Source: Flectonema sp. DT1601
Lineage: Eukaryota > Euglenozoa > Diplonemea > Diplonemida > Diplonemidae
Direction: 5' to 3'
NCBI GenBank assembly: GCA_964019425.1
Contig: OZ025794.1
Coordinates: 62,001 to 126,000 of the forward strand
Length of the DNA stretch: 64,000 bases
The position numbers and the translations under genes are program-made. The notes below the pieces were generated by a model. That model made no database searches, was not told where the DNA came from, and was given only the letters and a program-made list of their open reading frames with translations. Below are positions 56,087 to 64,000 of this stretch, piece by piece; position 1 is the stretch's first letter, and each line of letters opens with the position of its first letter.

Positions 56087-56476
56087 TATTTAGTTAGTGT
56101 CGTAATCACCCATGTTCCTGAAGTGAAATGAAGAACTGGTTGTTTGTTTGTTTGTTTGTTTGTTTGTTTTTTTTTTTTTGAAATCTCTTTTTCAAAACAT
56201 TGATAACTCAGGAACTTAAATAACGGAAAAAGTCAAAAATGGGGGAAATCTTCAGTTTCTTACAAAGTCTCTTGATCGTAAAGTAGATGGGAAATGGGGG
56301 ATATGATTTGTGATTTTGTCGTTCATTCATTCTTTACAAAAAAAAAACTGGAACAGCCTCTCCCTTTAAGAGGACATCCTTCGTCCTCTCCCCCACGTCA
56401 GTAATGTGTTGTTGTAACACAAAAGTCGGTTAACCGACCTGATACAAGATCCTAAAATAACACAACCAGCTGACAC
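56087..56476. other. Intergenic interval between UTP4 and the proline-rich gene
   Basis: A (GTTT)n microsatellite at about 56140-56168 and a short T run. No gene. Confidence 0.6.
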
Positions 56477-58669
56477 TTATGTCGCATATTGCTTACGCCA
56501 GAATGATGGAGGTGTGTGTTGCAGTAATTTCTCTAAAGGACAACTGACTAAGTGAATAGAACTTCCTGAATCTGATAAATGTGCTCCCTGAAGAGCTGTT
56601 GAGATCAAAGTTAAGGAGCCTGCCTTGCGTTTGTTGCTAACCTTACAGGCTTCTTGAAAGCGAGATGTTTGAATGGTTTGGTAGCCATCAGTCGATAAGT
56701 CAAGTAGAGTGAACCATCTGTTTGTTTATTATGTTTTTACTAACTCAGAAGACTTATTCTGGTGAATGAAATACCAAATATCACATACTCATTGCAGCTT
56801 AATAGGACACATGGCCCACACCCAACACACCACATCGCTGAACTACTTGTCTTTGAGTCAACTAAACGAGGCGGCATGTTCTTTTGTCCCCAAATTGTAG
56901 ATCCAGTTTCAGCATCGAAACCAGCGACTGTTCCATCAGTCAGAAGTGTGAATAGGATATTCTTTCTCTGTGTGTTTGTGTGGTGAGTGAAACAATTGAC
57001 TTTTCTTTTTTTTTTTAGACGTCGAAGCAACAATAATAAACGATACCTTAGCTTCACAAAAAGTAATATCCTTAACAGCTGTGTTGAGTTTCTTAGTTTG
57101 AGTTACTGAGAATGAGAGGGGGGCTTCTCCGGCATCAGCCTTCCGTTTTTTTGACTGATGTTTGAGAATTGTCAAAAGAGAGTCTTCAGACACCACAGCG
57201 AGGTAGGTGTTTTTTGATGAAACAGCAACAATTGAAGGGGACTTCGGTTCAGCAGCAACAAGAAGTAACTTTAAATCACCTGAGTCAATATCTATCGATA
57301 TGGTTGTTATTCCCTCACTGTGACCAATAACTAAATCAGAACAACCAGCAAACGCCAATGACGTTGCTGCTGGTAACTCCTCAGACTGTGGAATCACATC
57401 AGCTTCACTACAATCTTTAGCCAGTGCAATAATACAAGTTTTTTCCAATGTAGAGTAAGCCATACAAGTACCACTGCTGTTAATCGCAAAGGAACTAATG
57501 GCGTGTTCTCCACCGACTTCGTATCTCAGTTCAGCAATTATCTCCTTTGTTTCACCTTCTGGAATTCTATGAAGGGTAATTGCATAGTCTTCAACAGATG
57601 CTACCATTTTACTTTTTTTAAATGGAAAGGTGTGTTGTTTGAAAGGTTGATGAACATGTAAGACGGATGCTGCTCCAGTTCCTACTAACGATGGAAACAT
57701 TTTACGAGTCTCACATGCGATGATAAAACCGTCTAAAGATCCCGTGAGTAGGATTCCTCCTTGGATAGATACCATGCAGGTGACATCACCCATCGCCCAG
57801 ATACGTCCTTCAGACTTAACCCAATCACCTTCCATTTGGTTTAGAGTCGCTAGAATGTTATCAACACCGCAGATGAAGACGGTTTCATCAATTTGATGAA
57901 TAGAAAGAAGATCTGCTTTGTGAGTTCGAATTGACTGTCTGAGAACACCTGTTGATACATCAATGATTTTAACTTCACCAGTACTTGTTACACATATAAC
58001 ACTGTCATCTACTTCAAGTATATCCCACGCCATTGATATTATTGGTCCTTCTTTTACTTTGTGTTTTGATACGTGTGTTTGAAGTCTTGTCGTGAGAGAT
58101 GATTCCCAAATAGTTTTACCACTTCTCCATTGAGATGATACAACCATTCCATTGCTATCACTGTAGTATATCGTATTTCCGTTTTGACTAAACTTAACAG
58201 ACAGAAGTCTATCAGAATCTGGTCTGATCATTGTAGTGTAACGAGTAGTGACAGATAAATATTCATCTTCAGAATACTCAAAGAATCGAACTCTACAGTC
58301 TTGACATGCTACAGCTATGATTGGTTCTGTTGGGTGGTGAGTCATCGACCAGATACTTCCTCCTCCACTTCCGAGGACTTCAATTGCTTCTAATGTATTG
58401 GAATTGTATGTTATCAACTGACCTCCAAGTGTTCCCACAACAAATAAATTTTTAGAAATCCATATCACACCTCTCATCGTGTGATTCTTTCTTCCTATGG
58501 TAGCTTTTTCTCTTTTGATGTAAGGTCTACCTTGCTTAACACTCCAAACTTCAACACTTCCATTATTTCTACAAACTGCGATATTCTCAGTCGCCTTATC
58601 GACTGCCATGGCTGATACACCGACTGGTGCTTTCGGGACGAACCCGAGATCGTAGACTGCGCGTTTCAT
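56477..58669 (-). CDS. UTP4: U3 small nucleolar RNP WD40 protein UTP4 (cirhin) (three exons)
   Basis: Exons are 57047-58669, 56789-56967 and 56477-56717, with introns of 79 nt (GTATCG...ACACAG) and 71 nt (GTATGT...AAACAG). Joined, they give 680 residues, close to the ~686 of human cirhin. The protein is built of WD40 blades throughout (for example ICRNN-type GSVEVWSVKQG, LLTGSLDGFIIACE, TDGTVAGFDAETGSTIW). The C-terminus reads LLQHTPPSFWRKQYAT, matching the conserved ending of the UTP4 family (a few hydrophobics, Pro-Pro, then basic-aromatic-Gly/Ala-Thr). That ending is coded only in exon 3, which strongly supports both introns. UTP4 is part of the t-UTP/UtpA subcomplex that starts pre-18S rRNA processing in the nucleolus. 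The start codon is preceded directly by 12 A on the sense strand. Confidence 0.9.
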
Positions 58670-58799
58670 TTTTTTTTTTTTCTCTTTTCACACTTCTTTT
58701 TGTTGTTTTTTTTTGTTGTTTAAAAATACAACACTCTTTGGAAAAATTAATAATAATAAATGAAATTGTAATTAGAGGACTTACAACTCAGAAAGGATG

Positions 58800-59369
58800 T
58801 TACTCTGGGTACCAAAATATAGATTTCGGTTCTTGCATATCAGTCACAGACGGTCGCGGTATTCTGGTAACTGGAGTGAACAACTGATACGAGAAGACAG
58901 CTATAACAATAGCAATAGCCATGTACAGTCTAAGAACCGAAGGAGGGGTTTGTTCAAAGATTGGAAGCTCCCGGGATAAGTTAGAAAAATGGGATTGAAA
59001 CATTTTCGATAAATTTAAAATACACTGATACTGAATCGTTTGTTGTTGTTGGACATCACTTCTATCAATTGTTTCATTAAAGCTAACAGTTATTAACTGT
59101 CTCACGTGTAATTCATTTCGTTCAATTGTACCCGAGCGAAGTAACCAAAAGTGATGCCATAAGAATAACCCAAACTGATGATCCTTTTCACAAAGTTTAT
59201 TCCTCGACCATGAGAACAGCGATGCTCGTTGTCGAAGAATCACCCAACCTAACTTATGATCTTCATTTTGACAATTACAGTTACTCTCTCCTCGTAATCT
59301 GGAGACGAGTTCGTCATCAACTCGTTTTCTTATAATGTCTTCAATATGTAATTTATTATTGGTGTCCAT
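58800..59369 (-). CDS. Small single-span membrane protein, not recognised
   Basis: The product has 189 residues. Residues 1-145 are polar and helical, with a Trp/Phe-rich patch (FGLFLWHHFWLLRSG) near 68-82. One hydrophobic segment (VLRLYMAIAIVIAVFSYQLF) lies near 146-165, followed by a short Pro-rich tail. The layout suggests a membrane protein with a large cytosolic N-terminus. The start follows a good splice acceptor (ATTATCATCACAACAG, AG at 59381-59382) by 11 bases. I cannot name it. Confidence 0.65.
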   Translation of the reverse strand: MDTNNKLHIEDIIRKRVDDELVSRLRGESNCNCQNEDHKLGWVILRQRASLFSWSRNKLCEKDHQFGLFLWHHFWLLRSGTIERNELHVRQLITVSFNETIDRSDVQQQQTIQYQCILNLSKMFQSHFSNLSRELPIFEQTPPSVLRLYMAIAIVIAVFSYQLFTPVTRIPRPSVTDMQEPKSIFWYPE

Positions 59370-59380
59370 TACTTACCAAC

Positions 59381-59382
59381 CT
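59381..59382 (-). promoter_or_regulatory. Predicted 3' splice acceptor of the small membrane protein
   Basis: ATTATCATCACAACAG, then GTTGGTAAGTA and the start codon. Together with the acceptor this is the main evidence that the ORF is a real gene. Confidence 0.5.
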
Positions 59383-59414
59383 GTTGTGATGATAATTAAA
59401 ATAAATATTTTGCT

Positions 59415-59490
59415 TTTTTTTTCTTGTTGAAGTCAGGTTTTGACTTCCTAGAGAAGCCACGGGGGTACCAGTAGTAGTAAGTGGCTACCC
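59415..59490 (+). repeat. Dispersed repeat family R3, diverged copy
   Basis: TTCTTGTTGAAGTCAGG ... AGAAGCCACGGGGGTACCAG. Closest to 37798-37862. Confidence 0.5.
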
Positions 59491-60437
59491 AGACCCACCA
59501 CATGCACGAAGCAGACAGTGTAAGAGACGGCGGATAATGTTCCTTATGTCTACCTCAATGATCTTAGTGTGTAAGACAAACCTGTAGAGATGAATTAATA
59601 ACAACCAAGAACACAACAAGTAATATAATTCATTTCTAATATTATCTAAATTGGGTTACAAGTTATGAGGAATAGGAGGATTGGGAAACCCATCTCATCA
59701 CTAAGAAAGACACGACCACTTTGGTGACAATAACAATTAACAAACCCATCTATGCGAAGTAGATGGGGACGAGTAAACCTGCTCTTGAGATGAGTTGGCT
59801 GTCTAACAGAATTTGACATCCGCACTATCAACTTACAGACCCTCCATCCCCCCCTCCCACCCCAAGTACAAAACTCCTTAAGGTATTGGCTGGGGAAGTT
59901 GGTTGAGAATACAGTGGAAGAGTGGAAGGAAAATGCCACAAAATTCAACCTCGTTACGACTCTTGCTTCCCTCTAGCTGAGAAATATTGTGGAATCGAAA
60001 TGCTCCAGTGGTTGTCCCAGAGACCTTCCTCTCAGAGACTAGAACAAAACAAAAGTGTCAACAGTCACAGGCTACTTATTTACGATCACAAATGATTAAT
60101 TCAAAAAAAAAAAAAAAAAAAAAAAAACCATTCAGATTATTTAAGCTGCCTCATATTTTATTAATCGCAGACAGTACTGACGACGCAGAAGGGAAATAGA
60201 AATAAACGGTTCTTAATCAGAATAAAGAATGGAAAAAGGAAAACTTAATAGATTTCTTCCTCACAAGATTGCTTCGTTGGGAAGCAAGAAACATTTCTCG
60301 TGAACAGAGATTCTCTTGAAATTAGATTCCTCGATTTTTCCTCATAAGAATATTTCCCACTAATATAAAATAATTGCAAGTAAAAACGTAAGTTCACCCA
60401 AACATGGAAAAGATTTTTTCCCTTCCCTTTTTTCTTT

Positions 60438-60590
60438 TTTGCATTTAACACGTATTGTAAGAACGAAAAAAGAATGTTGGCAGCACACGTAAACCTCCTT
60501 TAGCTTTATCAGTTTAAGTTGGTTCACGGTTCGTGCACAAACAAAAACATCTACTATTTTCTGTATAGTTTAAGATAAAGCCCATTTCTT
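60438..60590 (+). repeat. Dispersed repeat family R1 (~170 bp)
   Basis: TGCATTTAACACGTATTGTA ... ACACGTAAACCTCCTTTAGC ... CTACTATTTTCTGTATAGTT. About 15 bp shorter in the middle than the copy at 40.5 kb. Confidence 0.8.
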
Positions 60591-60812
60591 TTTTATTTAT
60601 TTATTTATTTATATCACCTCTATTTAAACACGAAAGATAGGGGGAAAATAAAAGTTATTTGACACGCAATAAAAAAAGACTTTTTGCAGAGACAAATAAA
60701 CCTCGACGCGTAAACATAAGTTCGCAGCGATAAATTAAATAAACGCGTAGACCAATACAGACGAAACAGATTAAGAAATATAAAATATAATAATAAATAA
60801 TCCTTCGCTTCA

Positions 60813-62351
60813 TCACCTATTTAGTGTTTGCAACACGTTGTGTAATTCTGCCGATAATTTTGTTGTTGTCGCCCTCTCATCATTTAGCTGATTGTATATC
60901 GTGGCTTCACGTTTTTCAGCAAATTTAAGCTTCTCAGAATCCTGTTGCGTATTTTGAGATAGCTCGTTGAGTGTTTTACGAGCAGAAGAAGCTTTCTCAC
61001 GTTCAACAGCAATTTGATGCATCAAATCAGAGATTCGTTGTTTTGCGTTAGAACGAGTCTGATCAAGCTCGCTCTGTATGAGTTGCATCTGGTCACGATA
61101 ATATATATTTTCATCAGTGACGTCAGTCCTCGAAGAATTGACTGCTGCTGCTTGTTGTTGTTGTTGTTGTTGACTGTTAGACTCGAGTATTAGATTCCTG
61201 TCTTGTGCCTCACCCAAGGAGGCCACCATTGTTTGAATCCTGTCGTTTAGTTTTGTATTTGATGCACTCGTTTCTTTTTCCAACGCAGTTACATCAGACA
61301 AGTGCATTTCCAATTGCTGTTTTTCAGTCTGCAAACATTCTTGCCTAACGGTCAAGGATCTAACCATTGATTTGAAATCGCTTGCTTCGATTCTGGATGT
61401 CGTTAATTTTTCTTTTATAGAATGAAAATCTTCTTTTAATCGATGCATATCATCTTGTAGTCTCTGTACTTTCGAAGTCTTGTCAGCTACTTGAGAAGTA
61501 AGTTCTCTGTTTTGATGTGTTGTTTGAGAGTAGTCGTCTTTCATTTCACGGAGACTCTCTTCGAGAGAATCTTTAATCTCTTTTATGTCAATGAATCTGG
61601 TTTGGAGATCAGCATACGAACCTTTAGTCGCTTGAAGATCTGCCTTAACTTCAATCAGTTCTTTTTGCACTTTCTCAGAAGCAATCGTTGACGTTGTTTC
61701 TAATTTCAAATGAGCCTTTTCATAAGCTTTTGCTTGACTTCTTGCCTCAGCAAGTGCGATTTTTGTCTCGGAAAACTCTGTTCTAATTGAGTTTAATTCA
61801 ATGGTTTCTTGTCTTTGTTTAAGAAGTTCAGTGTTTGATGCTTCCAGTTCGATTATTTTGCTGGTTTTTGTTGTTGATTCTTCTGCAAGACCTTGAATTC
61901 TAGATTCATATAAGGCTCTGGCCTGACTTACTGTCTCGTATTGTTGTTCCAGTTCGGAACATCTTTCCGTCGCTTCTCTGTATTTTCCTTCGTACATTGC
62001 CTGTGTCTGTTCTGCTTTTCTATAGCAATTCCATGCTTCTTTCTCACTAGCAGCACTTAGTAGTAGGTTATCTTGTAGAAGTTTTGTTTTTTCGTTGTTG
62101 TCTTTCGTCTGTCTTTGAAGTTCTTGTTGCTGTCCTCTCGCTTGATGAAATGCAATTTTTCTTTTACTTCCTATAAAACCTCTTAATTTCCAATAGTACG
62201 GTAATAATAACAGAACGTGTGACATCTTACGTTGTGTCGATGCTCGCTGTCGTTGGTCGATTCTAAAATCACAAAGAGGTTGTCGTGGGGGTGGAACAGC
62301 TCTCTTTGGGCTGACATCTCTACCAGCCCATTGACGATTCATACTTAACAT
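60813..62351 (-). CDS. Long coiled-coil protein
   Basis: The product has 512 residues, start at 62351, three bases after an acceptor (TTCCTTCACAG, AG at 62355-62356). The first ~40 residues are basic and Pro-rich. From about residue 65 to the end it is an almost unbroken coiled coil with Gln-rich patches (QQQQQQAAA near 395-405), resembling cytoskeletal or basal-body fibre proteins. A short hydrophobic stretch (MSHVLLLLPYYWKLRGFIG, near residue 43-61) is out of character with the rest. It lies inside a 60-nt GT...AG segment (62171-62230) divisible by three, so it may be an unrecognised intron instead of protein. No orthologue could be assigned; general coiled-coil similarity would be misleading. 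Confidence 0.75.
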   Translation of the reverse strand: MLSMNRQWAGRDVSPKRAVPPPRQPLCDFRIDQRQRASTQRKMSHVLLLLPYYWKLRGFIGSKRKIAFHQARGQQQELQRQTKDNNEKTKLLQDNLLLSAASEKEAWNCYRKAEQTQAMYEGKYREATERCSELEQQYETVSQARALYESRIQGLAEESTTKTSKIIELEASNTELLKQRQETIELNSIRTEFSETKIALAEARSQAKAYEKAHLKLETTSTIASEKVQKELIEVKADLQATKGSYADLQTRFIDIKEIKDSLEESLREMKDDYSQTTHQNRELTSQVADKTSKVQRLQDDMHRLKEDFHSIKEKLTTSRIEASDFKSMVRSLTVRQECLQTEKQQLEMHLSDVTALEKETSASNTKLNDRIQTMVASLGEAQDRNLILESNSQQQQQQQAAAVNSSRTDVTDENIYYRDQMQLIQSELDQTRSNAKQRISDLMHQIAVEREKASSARKTLNELSQNTQQDSEKLKFAEKREATIYNQLNDERATTTKLSAELHNVLQTLNR

Positions 62352-62354
62352 GTT

Positions 62355-62356
62355 CT
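62355..62356 (-). promoter_or_regulatory. Predicted 3' splice acceptor of the coiled-coil gene
   Basis: AATTTTTTAATTCCTTCACAG (pyrimidine-rich), then AAC and the start codon. Confidence 0.5.
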
Positions 62357-63015
62357 GTGAAGGAATTAAAAAATTTTAACTAAGTTGAAATTTTGCAGAG
62401 ACTCCAACAAAGCAAAAGAATAAGAGTTTTTTTTTTTTTTTTGTTTTTTTTGTTTGCCCCTCTTGTTGAACATAACTAATGAATTAAACTACAACACAAG
62501 TCTATTCTCGTTTGTTTGTTTTCTTTGTTAGTTTGTATTGTCTGTAATACAACACACTGCTGCTCGATATAAACGGTGGCAGCAACTCAAGGCGTTTCCA
62601 ACAAATAAAAGAAAGGGAAACCCTACATACTACGGTCGCGCCCAAAACCGTGACCTTCTATTCCAGAGTACAATGTGTGTCAGGTGGCATGGCTGTTGCC
62701 CGAGTAGACAGATAGCTGAAGTATATCAAAATAAAGCTAATCAGAAAAGCTGCCGCCCTCACCCCTCAACATGATTGACGAATAATCGCAAGCAGTTCTT
62801 ATTCAGAACTACTGTGTGATCGAATAGTCAACGTAAACAGCCAATAGCCGCCTATAAAAAAAAAAAATAAAGAAAAATCATTTTCAAGGATAGTATGGGA
62901 AGATAACAAAAACACAAAACAAAATATCGGCTCAGCTGTGCGCAAAAGAAAAAACAAGAAGGTATATAATAATATTATAAAACAGAAAGTACGCAAGCAG
63001 ACAAAACAGAGCTGA
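62357..63015. other. Intergenic interval between the coiled-coil and RING genes
   Basis: AT-rich with a T run near 62429-62443. A 78-codon plus-strand ORF at 62538-62774 has no supporting features. Confidence 0.5.
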
Positions 63016-64000
63016 TCACTGCCAGAATGTGTCTGCCACGGCAGGAAGAAGTTGCGTATTGACAGCGATAGCTGATTCAGAGATGCAAGAAATATCCTGG
63101 TTTTTATTTAATTATTAATGTTGTCATCGTGTGTGTGTTGTCAACTTTGTTATAAAAAAACATAAGACTACATACCTGACAAAGAATAGTAATCACATCG
63201 TATGACTTATACTTATCAATATTATCACCAGTCGCGTCCATCGTTAGCTGGACAGTCGCTGGTACAAGTGGGACCTTAAATGTGCTGGCCTTAGCAGGTG
63301 TTACAGAACTACGGCAGTTAGGACACTGTGTTGGGGTTGTGTTGGAGTTGTGTTGTAACACATGTAGTGAATTTACAAAAAATAAAGATACACACCTCAC
63401 TAGCACCAGTGCCTCCATCTACACCTCGAAGAAGAGTTCTAAGGCAAAGGGAATGGAACTGTTTTGGTTTATTTTATTTTTTAAATTATTTCATTTTCAC
63501 AAAACCAATTCCCAACCAGTAGAGAAGTCATACCAAATGTCTACAAGGAGTCATGATTGGTGGTCCTCTATTCTCACAATCATACATCAGAGATTCCATA
63601 CAGATTGAACAACACGTATCAGAACAGTCTTCGAACTTAACACTCTCATAGTAGCCATGCCGTAGAGCTGGTCGGAGAAGATTGAGTTTACTTTGCTCTA
63701 ATACAACAATTACACCATACAATCCAGGAGTACCTCTTAACTGTAGTATATTATCAATAGGAACAGTTGTGTCTACGAGACCTTGAGCTCTAATTCTTTT
63801 TGTCTTACCATAAGGACATGATTTTATTCGTTTTCGCAACTGTCCTCTCGCCGTATGTATTAATAAGGTTACACACTGAGTACAAACATCAAGTCCTGAC
63901 TCATTCATTGTAAAAGTACCTCTATCTCGTTCACTATCAGTATTTATTGCTTGATAGGCTGAAGTGATTGAATCATTACCGCAGATAACACAGACATAGC
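63016..64000 (-). CDS. RING-H2 zinc-finger protein, 5' end beyond the window (at least four exons)
   Basis: Exons in view are 63534-64000 (open at the right edge), 63396-63458, 63176-63325 and 63016-63096. The introns are 75, 70 and 79 nt, starting GTATGA, GTGTGT and GTATGT and all in phase 0. The joined product has two zinc-binding parts. The first has CVIC near the edge and a later CTQC pair. The second is a RING-H2 finger assembled from three exons: CSIC, then PCRH, LFH, SLC and finally CPNC, with the spacing C-x2-C ... C-x-H-x2-H-x2-C ... C-x2-C. The last exon ends AVADTFWQ. It is probably an E3 ubiquitin ligase; the substrate is unknown. No single exon shows a complete finger, so the intron model is supported by the domain itself. 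Confidence 0.8.

Larger units (their letters stand above)
59383..60812. other. Intergenic interval with R3 and R1 repeats
   Basis: Contains a diverged R3 copy, an R1 copy and an A run at about 60104-60127. ORFs here do not look protein-like. Confidence 0.6.

Noticed and set aside
62538-62774. 78-codon plus-strand ORF between two genes
   Set aside because: No family resemblance, opposite strand, no splice or leader signal.

Overview
The window is eukaryotic nuclear DNA, most likely from a euglenozoan protist (a diplonemid-like or euglenid-like lineage rather than a typical kinetoplastid). All 21 genes I can support lie on the minus strand. Most have a pyrimidine-rich stretch and an AG a short way before the start codon, as expected for polycistronic transcripts resolved by spliced-leader trans-splicing. 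The alpha-tubulin has the GQAGCQ variant near its N-terminus that I associate with Euglenozoa, and a receptor-type cyclase-like protein is present. Unlike typical kinetoplastids, four genes carry cis-introns, eight in total. Seven are 70-90 nt, one is 231 nt, and almost all begin GTATG. Intergenic DNA is AT-rich and packed with A or T homopolymers of 10-33 nt. I saw no spliced-leader RNA gene, so the lineage is inferred.

Layout in + coordinates, with transcription running right to left. The right end (48.3-64 kb) holds a RING-H2 protein (cut by the window edge), a coiled-coil protein, a small membrane protein, the ribosome-biogenesis WD40 protein UTP4 (three exons), a proline-rich coiled-coil protein, a 2-oxoglutarate dioxygenase of the prolyl-hydroxylase type with a His-Ser repeat, and a two-membrane-span receptor with a degenerate cyclase domain. 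A 13.7 kb gene-free stretch follows (34.6-48.3 kb), filled with homopolymers and several dispersed repeat families. The middle (25-34.6 kb) holds a membrane protein with an 87-bp coding repeat, mitochondrial intermediate peptidase, a helical mitochondrial-type protein, a glycine-zipper membrane protein, a molybdopterin synthase large subunit with a membrane tail, and a PH-like protein. From 10.6 to 22.5 kb there are three tandem copies of an unusual two-enzyme fusion. The left end (1-9.8 kb) holds alpha-tubulin, tubulin cofactor C, the GPI-mannosyltransferase subunit PIG-X, an RS/RRM splicing-type protein and a partial unknown protein.

The most notable locus is the tandem array in which an inositol-phosphate 5/6-kinase (ITPK, ATP-grasp) is fused to a choline/ethanolamine kinase. 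Copies B and C are almost identical over about 1.38 kb covering the whole kinase half, and that tract is much richer in G+C than the flanking halves and than copy A. This points to recent gene conversion with a base-composition shift. A bifunctional enzyme would link soluble inositol phosphates to the first step of the Kennedy phospholipid pathway, but activity is inferred from motifs only.

I saw no transposase, reverse transcriptase, integrase, virus-like gene, CRISPR array, rRNA or convincing tRNA.
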